From NCBI RefSeq assembly GCF_035987325.1, contig NZ_CP108488.1, positions 2,604,001 to 2,668,000 of the forward strand: a stretch of DNA of 64,000 nt, written 5' to 3'. The notes beneath the pieces are model-generated. The model made no database searches. It was given only the letters and a program-made list of their open reading frames with translations, and was not told where the DNA came from. The DNA is from Streptomyces sp. NBC_01244. GTDB lineage: Bacteria; Actinomycetota; Actinomycetes; Streptomycetales; Streptomycetaceae. The position numbers and the translations under genes are program-made. Of the stretch, positions 36,346 through 45,576 are shown one piece after another. How positions within the stretch are numbered: position 1 is the stretch's first letter; each line of letters starts with the position of its first letter.

Positions 36346-39218
36346 CCGGGCCTCCGCAGGGAGACGAGGTCGGCCAGCTCGCGGTCGGTGAGCTCGGTCA
36401 GCGCCGTCTCGCCGGAGCCCAGCACGGCATCGGCCAGTGCCCGCTTCGCCTCCAGCATTTCGGCGATCCGGTCCTCGACGGTGCCCTCCGCGATGATGCG
36501 GTGGACCTGGACGGGCTGGGTCTGGCCGATTCGGTAGGCGCGGTCGGTGGCCTGTTCCTCGACGGCCGGGTTCCACCAGCGGTCGTAGTGGATGACGTGC
36601 CCGGCCCGGGTGAGGTTGAGGCCGGTGCCGGCCGCCTTGAGGGAGAGCAGGAACACGGGCACCTCGCCCGCCTGGAACCGGTCCACGAGCTCTTCTCGGC
36701 GCGGAACGGGCGTGCCCCCGTGCAGCAGTTGGTGGGAGATCCCGCGCGCCGTCAGGTGGCGCTCGAGGAGCCGGGCCATCGTCACGTACTGCGTGAAGAC
36801 CAGCACCGAGCCACCCTCGGCCAGGATCGTGTCGAGCAGCTCGTCGAGGAGGGCCAGCTTCCCGGAACGGTGCGCGATCCGCGGCTCTTCTTCCTTCAAA
36901 TACTGGGCGGGGTGGTTGCAGATCTGCTTGAGCGAGGCCAGCAGCTTCATGATCATGCCGCGCCGCTCGATGCCCTCGCTCGCGCCGATCACCGCCATCG
37001 CCTCGTCGACCGCCGCCTGGTAGAGGGAGGCCTGCTCGCGGGTGAGGGAGACGGGGTGGTCGGTCTCCGTCTTCGGCGGCAGTTCGGGGGCGATCCCGGG
37101 ATCGGATTTCTTGCGCCGCAGCAGGAACGGCCGGACCAGCGCGGCCAGTCGGGCGACCGCGGCCTCGTTGCCCCCGTCCTCCTCGGTCTGGTGCTCCACG
37201 GGCCGGGCGTGCCGGGCCCGGAACGCGGTGAGCGGGCCGAGCAGTCCGGGCGTGGTCCAGTCGAGGAGCGCCCACAGCTCGGAGAGGTTGTTCTCCACCG
37301 GGGTGCCGGTCAGCGCCACCCGGGCGGGCGCCGGGATCGTGCGCAGCGCCTTCGCGGTCGCCGAGTGCGGGTTCTTGACGTGCTGGGCCTCGTCCGCGAC
37401 GACCATGCCCCAGGGCTGCTCGGCCAGCCGGGCCGCTCCCGCGCGCATGGTTCCGTAGGTGGTGAGGACGAATCCCCCGGCGGGCTGGTCGGACAGTCCT
37501 TCGAGGCTGCGGCCGGCACCGTGGAAGCGGCGCACCGGCGTACCGGGGGCGAACCTCTCGATCTCCCGCTGCCAGTTGCCCAGCAGCGAGGCCGGGCAGA
37601 CCACCAGCGTCGGCTCGGGGCGATCGCGGTGCAGGTGGAGCGCGATCAGGGTGACGGTCTTGCCCAGGCCCATGTCGTCGGCGAGGCAGCCGCCGAGTCC
37701 GAGCGAGGTCATCAGGTCCAGCCAGGCCAGACCGCGGGCCTGGTAGTCGCGCAGGGTGGCCTTGAGCCCGGCCGGCTGGGGCAGCGGCGCCAGCTCTCCG
37801 GTCAGCCGGTCCCGCAGGGCGGCCAGCGCCCCCACGGGCACCGCGGCCACCGGCTCCCCCTCGACCTCGGCGGTCCCCGTCAGTACGGCGGCCAGCGCGT
37901 CCACCGGGTCCAGCAGACCCAGCTCCCGCTTGCGCGCCTTGCGCACCAGCTCCGGATCGACCCGCACCCACTGGTCGCGCAGCCGCACCACGGGCCGGTG
38001 GGCCTGCGCGAGCGCGTCCATCTCCCCCGGGGTGAGCCGGTCCCCGCCGAGCGCCAGTTCCCAGGAGAAGGCGAAGAGGTGCTCGGCGTCGAAGAAGGCG
38101 GTGCCGTCGGTGGCGGAACCGGGCGCGGTGGACCGTACGACCGCGGTCGCGGACAACGTACGAGCCAGCTCGCGCGGCCAGTGGACCGGGACTCCGGCCT
38201 CCGCCAGCCGGGTCGCGGCCCGGCCCAGCAGGTCTTCGAGCTCGGGGTCCGAGAGGGCCAGCACGTCGGGAACCGGCTGGTCGAGCAGCCGCAGCAGCGG
38301 CGGCCACACCCGGGCCGCCCGGCGCAGCGCGAGGACGGCGTCGATCCGGGCACGGGGTCCGAAGCCGGCCGCGGCGGCGCCCGCCCAGAGCATCGAGGCG
38401 TCCGTGACCAGGGTCGGGTCGGCGAGGCTGTGCACCTGGACGACGGCGGCCCCGGCGCGGCGCAGGTCCTCCCCCGGTTCCGTCCCGCTCTCGGCCTCGT
38501 CGAAGAGGCGGAAGGAGGACAGGTCGAGGCGGAGCGAGATCCCGACTCCGGTGTCCGCGCCCGAGGCCACCTGCGCGGCCCAGTCCCGCATCCCCGGGAC
38601 CTGCTGTGGCTCGCGGGCCGCGAACGGCCGGCCCGCGGCGAAGGGCGCCGCCGGGGTGCGGGGCAGGCTGTCGGCGACGGCATCGAGGAACGCCCTGACC
38701 AGCGCCTCCGGTTCGGGCAGATGGAGCGGGCGGCGTCCGGCGAGCGGGGTGGCGTACCCCTCGTGGGGCAGGGCGGCGGCGACCGCGCGCAGATGCGCGA
38801 TGTCCTCGGCGTCCAGGGGCCCGGCCCGCCAGGCGTCGACACCTTCGGGGGTCAGCCCGGGCAGCAGCCGGCCCCGCGCGACGAGGGACAGCGCCTGGAC
38901 GGCGGCGGTCCCCCAGGCGCGGGTCGCGGGGTGGGTGCCGGGCCTGCGGACCGCGCGGACGAGCACGGGCAGGGCGGCGGTGACCGTCAGCGTGGCGGCG
39001 GGCACCGTGCGGGTACGGACGCCCTCGCCATGGGGGCGGACCACCTGGAGCGTGTCCGGGGCGCCTTCGGCGGGCAGCGGGTCCCCGTCGGGGGCCCAGA
39101 ACGCGATGCGGCTCTCGCGGGGCACGGCTGCGGGAAGGAACACGGCGGCGTGCCGCGCCAGGCCGGACCCGGGCGCGGGCGGCTGCGCCGGTGCGTGCCG
39201 CGTCGTCGGCGTGGCCAT
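36342..39218 (-). CDS. SNF2-family DNA helicase/translocase
   Basis: 958 residues from the ATG at 39218. A large N-terminal half with no clear family (residues 1-480) includes an SNF2 N-terminal bacterial domain-like stretch. The motor carries motif I CLADDMGLGKTVTLIALHLH, motif II MVVADEAQHVKNPHSATAKA, motif III VALTGTPVENNLSELWALLD, and the C-terminal helicase motifs VLVFTQYVTMARLLERHLTA, LLSLKAAGTGLNLTRAGHVI and DRAYRIGQTQPVQVHRIIAE. It is a dsDNA translocase rather than a strand-separating helicase by family. Coupled to the SWIM gene by an ATGA overlap. Confidence 0.93.
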   Translation of the reverse strand: MATPTTRHAPAQPPAPGSGLARHAAVFLPAAVPRESRIAFWAPDGDPLPAEGAPDTLQVVRPHGEGVRTRTVPAATLTVTAALPVLVRAVRRPGTHPATRAWGTAAVQALSLVARGRLLPGLTPEGVDAWRAGPLDAEDIAHLRAVAAALPHEGYATPLAGRRPLHLPEPEALVRAFLDAVADSLPRTPAAPFAAGRPFAAREPQQVPGMRDWAAQVASGADTGVGISLRLDLSSFRLFDEAESGTEPGEDLRRAGAAVVQVHSLADPTLVTDASMLWAGAAAAGFGPRARIDAVLALRRAARVWPPLLRLLDQPVPDVLALSDPELEDLLGRAATRLAEAGVPVHWPRELARTLSATAVVRSTAPGSATDGTAFFDAEHLFAFSWELALGGDRLTPGEMDALAQAHRPVVRLRDQWVRVDPELVRKARKRELGLLDPVDALAAVLTGTAEVEGEPVAAVPVGALAALRDRLTGELAPLPQPAGLKATLRDYQARGLAWLDLMTSLGLGGCLADDMGLGKTVTLIALHLHRDRPEPTLVVCPASLLGNWQREIERFAPGTPVRRFHGAGRSLEGLSDQPAGGFVLTTYGTMRAGAARLAEQPWGMVVADEAQHVKNPHSATAKALRTIPAPARVALTGTPVENNLSELWALLDWTTPGLLGPLTAFRARHARPVEHQTEEDGGNEAAVARLAALVRPFLLRRKKSDPGIAPELPPKTETDHPVSLTREQASLYQAAVDEAMAVIGASEGIERRGMIMKLLASLKQICNHPAQYLKEEEPRIAHRSGKLALLDELLDTILAEGGSVLVFTQYVTMARLLERHLTARGISHQLLHGGTPVPRREELVDRFQAGEVPVFLLSLKAAGTGLNLTRAGHVIHYDRWWNPAVEEQATDRAYRIGQTQPVQVHRIIAEGTVEDRIAEMLEAKRALADAVLGSGETALTELTDRELADLVSLRRPG

Positions 39219-39601
39219 CGTGTCCCCCCTCTCGCGGTCTCCGCGGTCTCCACGGTCAGACGGATCCCGTCTGCGTCGAGTCTAGGCGGGGGCACTGACA
39301 ATGCCGCTGAGCTGCGTCTTCCCCGAAGCCCGGAGACCCGGAGACCGGGGAACCCGGCGGCCCGGCGCTCCAGAGGTACGACGGCACGGCGCACGACAGC
39401 CCGGCAGCACGGCGGTTCGGCCGCCCGCGGACCGGCAGGTACGGCAGCGCCGCGGCCCGGCAGCACGGCAGCACGCCGGTGCCGCAGCCCCGCAGCCCCG
39501 GCGGCTCGGCGGTCCTACGGCCCGGCAGCACGGCCGTCCGCGGCCCCGCGGCCCGGGAGCGCCGCGGGGCGGCCGGTACGGGCGGTGCTCCCGCCCGGCG
39601 G
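39219..39601. other. Non-coding stretch between two minus-strand genes, with a repeated 14-mer
   Basis: No gene is supported. The 14-mer cccggcagcacggc occurs three times, at 39400, 39456 and 39521, in a background of cggcagc and gcccgg elements. Most of the region is compositionally skewed and likely leader for the SNF2 gene together with downstream sequence of the HTH gene; a clear terminator is not seen. Confidence 0.5.
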
Positions 39602-40957
39602 TCAGCGGGCCCAGCGGCCCTGTTCGGTTGCGTACCCGTACACCGGCCGGTCCGAGGAGACGGCGGAGATGCGCCAGGGCCGGCCGGCCTCGTCGAGGCG
39701 GAGGGTGCCGGAGCCGGTGGGGCCGCTCCAATGGAGGTCGAGGGACCAGTCGCAGTCGCAGCCGGTGCTGCTCGCCACCACCCGCAGGACGGCCGGTTCG
39801 GCGGCCGAGACCCGGATCGGGAAGGCGGGGGCTTCGATCTTCTCTCCCTCGTTGTTGCCGGCCACCGGCCGGGCCAGTGGGCGTGATGCGTCCAGGTTGA
39901 CCGCGAAGCCGGCCGGGGTGAGCCCTCCGCCGCAGCCCTGCGACATCTCATAGACGTTCCATGCCAGCGGGGACCGGCGCCCGGCCACCCGTACCTCCAG
40001 GTCCTCCAGGACCACTGCGGCCGACCCCGTGCCCAGCAGGGTGATCTCCACGATCTGCGTCCCCGCGTGGACGGCCTTGCGCCCCGCCGCCCAGGCCGGC
40101 GCGTCCGCCTCCACCGGGGGCGGGGGCACCGCCGAGGGCGCCGGTTGGGCCAGGTACGCGTGGTCGCAGGCCGCCGCCCACACGTGCGACCGTACGGCCG
40201 CGCGCAGGGGCGGGGAGGCCGGTGTGGGGCCGCCCGTCGCGGCGGGCCCGGTCGGCGCCGGCGCTCCCGTCGCGCCCGCCGAAGCGCCCGTAGGGCCCGC
40301 CCCCGGCCCGGTCACCGTGGGCGTCGCCGCGGGCCCGGTCCCTCCCGGCGCAGTCTCCGACGCCGTCGGCCCGGCCGTCGCCGCCGTCCCCGTGGCCCCG
40401 GCCGTCCCCGTGGCCCCCACCGGCGCCGTCGGTGCGGCCTGGGGTGCCCGGTGGTCCGGACCCGTCTGCGGAAGCCACCAGACGCCCACCGCGAGGGCCA
40501 CGACCGCGGCGGCCGCCACCCCGGCCAGCCGCAGCCGGCGCCCGGACCGGCGCGGCAGCGGCGCCCCCGGAACATCGGGATCCGCGGCCACCTCCTCCGG
40601 GCCGGCCTCCGGGTCCTCCCGGCCCCCCTCATCCGCGGGCGACGCCCCCACCGCCTCCGCCGCCTCCTCCACCACCACCGAGACCGCGCGCCGCCGGGCA
40701 TCCGCCAGCAGCCAGGCCCGGTGCAGTTCCACCGCCTCCGCCGGAGTCGCCCCGCAGGCCCGCGCGAAGCGGTCCACCACCGCGAACTCCGCGGGCAGCG
40801 CCTCACCGCTGCAATACCGGTGCAGGGTCGACGTGCTCGTGTGGAGCCCTCGCGCGAGGGCCCCGTAGCTCCGCCCGCTCCGCTCCTTCAATTCCCTCAT
40901 CGACCGCGCGAACGCCTGCGCCTCGGCCGATCTCCCCGTCCCGGAGTTCCGTTCCAT
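39602..40957 (-). CDS. Membrane-spanning XRE-type regulator with an extracytoplasmic domain
   Basis: 451 residues. Residues 12-75 are an XRE-like helix-turn-helix (FARSMRELKERSGRSYGALA, STSTLHRYCSGEALPAEFAV). An acidic spacer is followed by one membrane helix (about 145-163, RLAGVAAAAVVALAVGVWWL), then a long Pro/Thr/Gly/Ala linker and a C-terminal domain with paired Cys (SHVWAAACDHAY, MSQGCGGGLTP, ASSTGCDCDWSLDLHW). The topology puts the DNA-binding end inside and the Cys-rich domain outside, a one-protein transmembrane regulator. It is divergent from the secreted protein gene at 41105, the likely target. No ligand is known. Confidence 0.82.
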   Translation of the reverse strand: MERNSGTGRSAEAQAFARSMRELKERSGRSYGALARGLHTSTSTLHRYCSGEALPAEFAVVDRFARACGATPAEAVELHRAWLLADARRRAVSVVVEEAAEAVGASPADEGGREDPEAGPEEVAADPDVPGAPLPRRSGRRLRLAGVAAAAVVALAVGVWWLPQTGPDHRAPQAAPTAPVGATGTAGATGTAATAGPTASETAPGGTGPAATPTVTGPGAGPTGASAGATGAPAPTGPAATGGPTPASPPLRAAVRSHVWAAACDHAYLAQPAPSAVPPPPVEADAPAWAAGRKAVHAGTQIVEITLLGTGSAAVVLEDLEVRVAGRRSPLAWNVYEMSQGCGGGLTPAGFAVNLDASRPLARPVAGNNEGEKIEAPAFPIRVSAAEPAVLRVVASSTGCDCDWSLDLHWSGPTGSGTLRLDEAGRPWRISAVSSDRPVYGYATEQGRWAR

Positions 40958-41104
40958 GCCAACGATGTTCCCGCAGATGGCGGTGCGTACGGCCGTTCCA
41001 CCGTCCCGAGTTCGTCCCGAAACGTCGGCGGGGGCCCGAGCCGGGGTACAGCCTTCTCCAGAGACACCACCGCACCGTCACGAACCACACGGGGAGAACC
41101 GACC

Positions 41105-41770
41105 ATGTTCCGACGCACCGCCCGATCCGCCCGATCCACCGGACCCACCCGGACCGCCCGGACCGCCCGGACCGCCGCCGTCCTCGCGGCCACCGCGGCC
41201 GCCGCCACCGCCCTCGTCCTCGCCGCCTCCACCACCTCCACGGCCGCCGTCACCGCGCCCGGCTTCCTGGCGGGCACCGACCTGCCCCCGCACCCCGGCT
41301 CCGCCTGGTACGCCGGGAAGGTCACCAAGGGGCTGCCCGAGTTCGCGCCGTTCTGCGCGGACGGCGTGCTCCCCGCCACCGGGAGCTGGTACCGCGACTT
41401 CGGCACCGAGTTCGACACGAACGCGGTACAGGTGTCCGTACGTACGTCCTCCAGCGCCGCGGCCATCAAGCTCAAGGCGGCCCTGGAGCGCAAGGTGGCG
41501 GCCTGCGCCGCCGACTGGCTGCGCAAGACCCCGGGCGGTACGGCCTCCTGGCAGGACTACGGGAAGCTCAGCGTCGAGGAGGGCGCGCACGTCTACGGGG
41601 TGCACACCTCCATGCCGGAGTCCGAGCCCGGCGTCCACCTGTTCGGCATCGGGCGCGACGGCTCCACGGTGACGTTCGTGAGGTGGGGGCAGATGGGGTA
41701 CCTGCACGAGGCACCCGTCCCGGCCTTCAAGAAGACGACCGTCAGGGCCGTGAACAAGCTCAACCCCTGA
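41105..41770 (+). CDS. Secreted protein of unknown function
   Basis: 221 residues, ribosome site ggggagaa before the ATG. The signal has a basic start with Arg-Thr-Ala repeats (TRTARTARTAAVLAATAAAA) and a long Ala-rich core. The mature protein contains PPHPGSAWYAGKVTKGLPEF, FCADGVLPATGSWYRDFGTE and AAIKLKAALERKVAACAADW, with two Cys that could pair. No family is recognised. The length and the divergent membrane regulator suggest a cell-surface role that the regulator may control. Confidence 0.75.
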   Translation: MFRRTARSARSTGPTRTARTARTAAVLAATAAAATALVLAASTTSTAAVTAPGFLAGTDLPPHPGSAWYAGKVTKGLPEFAPFCADGVLPATGSWYRDFGTEFDTNAVQVSVRTSSSAAAIKLKAALERKVAACAADWLRKTPGGTASWQDYGKLSVEEGAHVYGVHTSMPESEPGVHLFGIGRDGSTVTFVRWGQMGYLHEAPVPAFKKTTVRAVNKLNP

Positions 41771-41840
41771 CGCTCCGCGCCCCCGGTGGGACCATGGAAG
41801 GGACGGGGAAGCCGGGGTGGGCGACGACGTCGAGGCGGCG

Positions 41841-42104
41841 ATGGCCATGCGCAGCGGAAACGAGCCGGTGACCGCCCGCAGCGCGCTGCGGCTGCGCTTC
41901 TGGCTGAGCCTGTGGGGGCTGATCTGGTCCGGTGCCGGGGCGGCGGCGTTCTCGCTCGCCGCCCGGCCCGGGTGGGCCGCGGCCTGCGCCGCCGTCGCCG
42001 TGCTCGCGGCCGTGGACCTGGCCGTGGTGCTCCGCCGCATCCACCAGGGCCCGCACTACCAGCCGGGCCGCGACATCCCCCCGTACGAGCCCCCGGGCCA
42101 CTAG
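41841..42104 (+). CDS. Small membrane protein (DUF6343-like)
   Basis: About 87 residues from the ATG at 41841 (gaggcgg 5 nt upstream); a GTG at 41817 and an ATG at 41847 are alternatives. Two hydrophobic segments (LRFWLSLWGLIWSGAGAAAF, and WAAACAAVAVLAAVDLAVVL) are followed by RRIHQGPHYQPGRDIPPYEP. The EPVTARSALRLRF start and the RRIHQGPHYQPG end resemble the small Streptomyces family named DUF6343. Function unknown. Confidence 0.7.
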   Translation: MAMRSGNEPVTARSALRLRFWLSLWGLIWSGAGAAAFSLAARPGWAAACAAVAVLAAVDLAVVLRRIHQGPHYQPGRDIPPYEPPGH

Positions 42105-42136
42105 GGCCTGCCGTCGCAGGCCCCGAGCCCTGCGGG

Positions 42137-42532
42137 CTACTTCTCGAAGCGGGCCGCCGCCAGGTAGTCCGGCTGGGGGTCCAGGGCGGCCGCGAGGCGG
42201 AAGTGCTTGCGGGCCTGGTCCGGGCGGCCGGCGCGCTCGTGGGTGCGGGCCAGCGCGAAGTGGGCGAACGCGTTGTCCGGCTCCCGCTCCAGCACGATCT
42301 CGAACTCCAGCTCCGCCGGCCGCAATTGGGCGGCGGCGAAGAAGGCCCGGGCGCGCAGCAGCCTGGCCGCCGTGTTCTCCGGGTGGGCGGCTATGACCGA
42401 GTCGAGCAGCTTCACCGCACCGCGCGGGTCGCGCGCGGCGAGGAGCTGCTCCGCGGCCCGGTAGTCGATGACGTGCGTCTCGGGCGACGGGGACCGAGGG
42501 GGCGGCGGGAGCTGCGGCGTGGTGTCGGACAC
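42137..42532 (-). CDS. Short TPR protein
   Basis: 131 residues from a GTG at 42532 (GGAAGGAAC upstream). Two to three tetratricopeptide helices are visible: DYRAAEQLLAARDPRGAVKL, AARLLRARAFFAAAQLRPAE and NAFAHFALARTHERAGRPDQ. Its N-tail is Pro-rich. The role is protein-protein binding; the partner is unknown. Confidence 0.85.
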   Translation of the reverse strand: MSDTTPQLPPPPRSPSPETHVIDYRAAEQLLAARDPRGAVKLLDSVIAAHPENTAARLLRARAFFAAAQLRPAELEFEIVLEREPDNAFAHFALARTHERAGRPDQARKHFRLAAALDPQPDYLAAARFEK

Positions 42533-42590
42533 GGTCTGTTCCTTCCCTCTACAGGCGCGTTCAACGCCTCGCACGCCGCCCGCTATTCCG

Positions 42591-43526
42591 TCAGCCGAGC
42601 CGCTCCTTGAGTTGGGCGTACAGCTCGGTGACGGCGGCGTCGGCGGCCGGGGAGACGGGGAAGAGGTTGAGGAAGGCGTGGATCAGTCCGTCGTAGGTAC
42701 GGGCGAAGACGTCCACGCCGGCGTCGGTGAGGGCTTCGGCGTAGGCGTTGCCCTCGTCGCGCAGGGGGTCGTAACGGGCGGTGCCGATGACCGCGGGGGC
42801 GAGGCCGGTGAACTTCTCGGCGCGCAGCGGGGAGACCCGGAAGGAGCCGCGTACGGCGGGGTCGTCGCCCGCGTAGAGGTGTTGGAGATCCAGGACGTCC
42901 TGGGTGCGCAGGACGTAGCCGGTGGCATTCTCGGTGCGTGAGGGGTGGTCGCCGACGAAGTCGGTGGCGGGGTAGACCAGCAGTTGCGCGGCGAGCGGTC
43001 GGCCTTCGTCGCGGAAGGTGAGGGCGACGGCGGCGGCCAGGTTGCCTCCGGCGCTGTCACCGGCCACGGCGAGGCGGTCGCGGCGGCCTCCGTAGTCGTC
43101 GGCGTGGTCGGCGACGTGGTGGGCGGCGGCGAGGCAGTCGTCGTAGGCGGCGGGGAAGGGGTGCTCGGGGGCCAGCCGGTAGTCGACGGCCACGACCACG
43201 GCGTTCACGTCGCGGCACATCCGCCGGGTGACGTCGTCATGGGTGTCGAGGTCTCCGGTGAGCCAGCCGCCGCCGTGGAAGAAGACCACCGTGGGAACGG
43301 GTCCGCCGCCCTCGGGCCGGTAGACGCGGACGGGGATCCGTCCGGCGGGTCCGGGGACGGCGGTGTCCTCCACCGAGCCGACCTCGATCGCCTCCGGCAG
43401 TGCGAAGCCGGCGCCCATCGCGCGGTTCGCCTCGCGCAGCACCTCGGGATCGGTGTCGATGACCCGGGGGGCGGGGTGGGCGTTGACCTGGTCGAGTACG
43501 GCGGCGATGGACGGGTCGACGGGCAT
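42591..43526 (-). CDS. Alpha/beta-hydrolase, hormone-sensitive-lipase family esterase
   Basis: 311 residues from the ATG at 43526. The oxyanion loop is TVVFFHGGGWLTGDLDTHDD, the nucleophile elbow LAVAGDSAGGNLAAAVALTF with the catalytic Ser, and Asp/His residues lie in the C-terminal third (TARYDPLRDEGNAYAEAL, DGLIHAFLNLFP). The HGGG motif assigns it to the HSL/acetyl esterase branch. It should hydrolyse short acyl esters in the cytoplasm; the substrate is unknown. Confidence 0.9.
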   Translation of the reverse strand: MPVDPSIAAVLDQVNAHPAPRVIDTDPEVLREANRAMGAGFALPEAIEVGSVEDTAVPGPAGRIPVRVYRPEGGGPVPTVVFFHGGGWLTGDLDTHDDVTRRMCRDVNAVVVAVDYRLAPEHPFPAAYDDCLAAAHHVADHADDYGGRRDRLAVAGDSAGGNLAAAVALTFRDEGRPLAAQLLVYPATDFVGDHPSRTENATGYVLRTQDVLDLQHLYAGDDPAVRGSFRVSPLRAEKFTGLAPAVIGTARYDPLRDEGNAYAEALTDAGVDVFARTYDGLIHAFLNLFPVSPAADAAVTELYAQLKERLG

Positions 43527-43749
43527 GCGCGGCACCCTTCTTCGGCGGGACGCGCCCGGAGCGCTGGAGGGAGCGGCGGATCGGCTCCGTGTCTCGCATC
43601 GTGCGGTCACGCCCCGGACGCCGCCACCGGACGCCGCCACCGGAGGCCGGCCGTCGGGCGAGCAGCGGCCGGCTGTCGCGATCAGCGTCACGCGGCCGCG
43701 GCCCCCTTCACAGGGTCCCCTTCACACGGCTCCGGTCACGCGGCCCCGG

Positions 43750-44358
43750 TCACTCCCCGCCGCCCGCCGCCCGCGCCGTGAGCTCCTCCCACACCTTGCG
43801 CACCTGCGGCTCCAGCGCCTCCAGCGGCCCGTCGTTGTCGATCACGAGCGTGGCCACGGCCAGCCGCTGTTCGCGCGTGGCCTGCGCGGCCATCCGGGCC
43901 CGGGCTTCCGGCTCCTCCATGCCCCGCAGCCCCGTGAGCCGCGCGAGCTGCGTGGCGGGCGCCGCGTCCACGACGACGACCAGGTCGTACAGGGGAGCGA
44001 GCCCGTTCTCCGCGAGCAGCGGTACGTCGTGCACCACGATCGCGTCGGGCCCCGCGGCCGCTTCGAGCTCCGCGGACCGGGCCCCGACCAGCGGGTGCAC
44101 GATTGCGTTGAGGATCCGCAGCTTCGCCGGGTCGGCGAACACGATCGACCCCAGCTTCGGCCGGTCCAGCCCGCCTCCGGGAGCCAGTACGGACTCCCCG
44201 AAGGCCTCCACCACCGCCGCGAGCCCGGGCGTACCCGGCTCCACGACCTCCCGCGCGATCCGGTCGGCGTCCACGACGACCGCCCCGTACCCCGCCAGCA
44301 GCCGCGAGACCTCGCTCTTGCCGGCGCCGATTCCGCCTGTCAGGCCAACTTTCAACAT
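43750..44358 (-). CDS. coaE: Dephospho-CoA kinase
   Basis: 202 residues. It phosphorylates the 3'-hydroxyl of dephospho-CoA, the last step of coenzyme A synthesis. Walker A is [20 protein letters not shown], followed by [37 protein letters not shown] (the HP motif) and [20 protein letters not shown]. The length is standard for the single-domain form, without the UPF0157 extension some actinobacteria carry. It is preceded upstream by the PAC2 gene 61 bp away on the same strand. Confidence 0.96.
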   Translation of the reverse strand: MLKVGLTGGIGAGKSEVSRLLAGYGAVVVDADRIAREVVEPGTPGLAAVVEAFGESVLAPGGGLDRPKLGSIVFADPAKLRILNAIVHPLVGARSAELEAAAGPDAIVVHDVPLLAENGLAPLYDLVVVVDAAPATQLARLTGLRGMEEPEARARMAAQATREQRLAVATLVIDNDGPLEALEPQVRKVWEELTARAAGGGE

Positions 44359-44419
44359 GCCCGGCAGACTAGCCCCCGCGTCCTGGGGCCCGTACGGACC
44401 CCCTGCCCGGGGCGGTACC

Positions 44420-45358
44420 TCAGCCCTCGCCCTCGCGCTCCGCGAGGAACCGCTCGAACTCGAGGCCGATCTCGTCCGCCGACGGAATCTCCGCGGGCTC
44501 CGCGATCATGTTGCCCCGGGTCTCGGCGCCGGCCGCCGCGTCGTACTGGTGCTCCAGCCCCTGCACCAGACTGACCAGCTCCTCGTCGCCCTCCCGGATC
44601 TGCCGGTCGATCTCCGTCTGCGTGCGGTGCGCCTCGGTGCGCAGCGCGTGCGCGACCGACGGCAGGACCAGCCCCGTCGCGGCGGTGATGGCCTCCAGGG
44701 CGGTCAGCGCGGCGTCGGGATACGGGGAGCGCGCCACGTAGTGCGGTACGTGGGCGGCGACGCCCAGTACGTCGTGCCCGGCCTGACCGAGCCGGAACTC
44801 GACCAGCGACTCGGCGCTGCCGGGGACCTGGGCCTCGTCGAAGGGGCTGCGGTGACCCGGCATGAGGTCGGTCCGGTTGCCGTGCGGGGTGATCCCGACG
44901 GGCCGGGTGTGGGGGACGCCCATGGGGATGCCGTGGAAGTTGACGGAGAGCCGCACGCCCAGGCGCTCGACGATCTGCCGGACGGCGACACAGAAGCGCT
45001 CCCACTCCACGTCCGGCTCGGGGCCGGACAGCAGCAGGAAGGGTGCGCCCGTGGCGTCCTGGACGAGGCGCACCTCGAGCAGGGGTTCCTCGAACTCCGT
45101 CCAGTGGTCGCGCTGGAACGTCAGCAGCGGACGGCGCGCCCGGTAGTCCACCAGACGGTCCGCGTCGAACCGGGCCACGACCTGGTGGGGCAGCGTGTCG
45201 AGCAGCCGCTCGACGATCTGCTCGCCGGTTTCACCCGCGTCTATGTACCCCTCGAAGTGGTAGAGCATGACCAGCCCGGCCGAGTCCTGGGCGAGCGCCA
45301 AGTCGGCCACCGCCAGGCCCTTGGCGTCCCATTCGTACAAACCCTGTGGATCAAGCAC
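44420..45358 (-). CDS. PAC2-family protein
   Basis: 312 residues from a GTG at 45358 (GGAGGAGGA upstream; two more GTGs sit 6 and 9 nt before it). Family marks include [60 protein letters not shown] and [23 protein letters not shown]2 proteins include proteasome-assembly chaperones of eukaryotes and a Mycobacterium group of unknown role. The C-tail is acidic. It is cytoplasmic. The gene lies between rpsA and coaE. Confidence 0.9.
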   Translation of the reverse strand: MLDPQGLYEWDAKGLAVADLALAQDSAGLVMLYHFEGYIDAGETGEQIVERLLDTLPHQVVARFDADRLVDYRARRPLLTFQRDHWTEFEEPLLEVRLVQDATGAPFLLLSGPEPDVEWERFCVAVRQIVERLGVRLSVNFHGIPMGVPHTRPVGITPHGNRTDLMPGHRSPFDEAQVPGSAESLVEFRLGQAGHDVLGVAAHVPHYVARSPYPDAALTALEAITAATGLVLPSVAHALRTEAHRTQTEIDRQIREGDEELVSLVQGLEHQYDAAAGAETRGNMIAEPAEIPSADEIGLEFERFLAEREGEG

Positions 45359-45503
45359 TGCCACCACTCCTCCTCCGCCGCGTTCTCTGGCAAGAACGTC
45401 CAAGGAACCGTGACCATTCCCCAGTTGACGGTTCTGACCGTATTCACGAGGCGGTGTTCACGAGGCGGCGTTCACAGGAACGCGCGGCACGGCCGCACAA
45501 CGC

Positions 45504-45539
45504 GGTAAGGCCCGCCCCCCTGAGGGGACGGGCCTTACC
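45504..45539 (-). terminator. rpsA terminator
   Basis: A 16-bp stem (45504-45519 with 45524-45539, one mismatch; core ggtaaggcccg) lies 38 bp beyond the rpsA stop, before the PAC2 gene. Confidence 0.8.
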
Positions 45540-45576
45540 GGTGAAGATCAGCTCGGCTCACACCGTGCTGCTGCGA

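Noticed and set aside
35137..39218. SNF2-SWIM pair considered as a complete phage-defence system
   Set aside because: No nuclease, methylase or other defence module lies next to it; the motifs support a DNA translocase and partner only.
36501..39953. Long plus-strand open frame opposite the SNF2 gene
   Set aside because: Antisense shadow of the SNF2 gene, which shows all helicase motifs in order.
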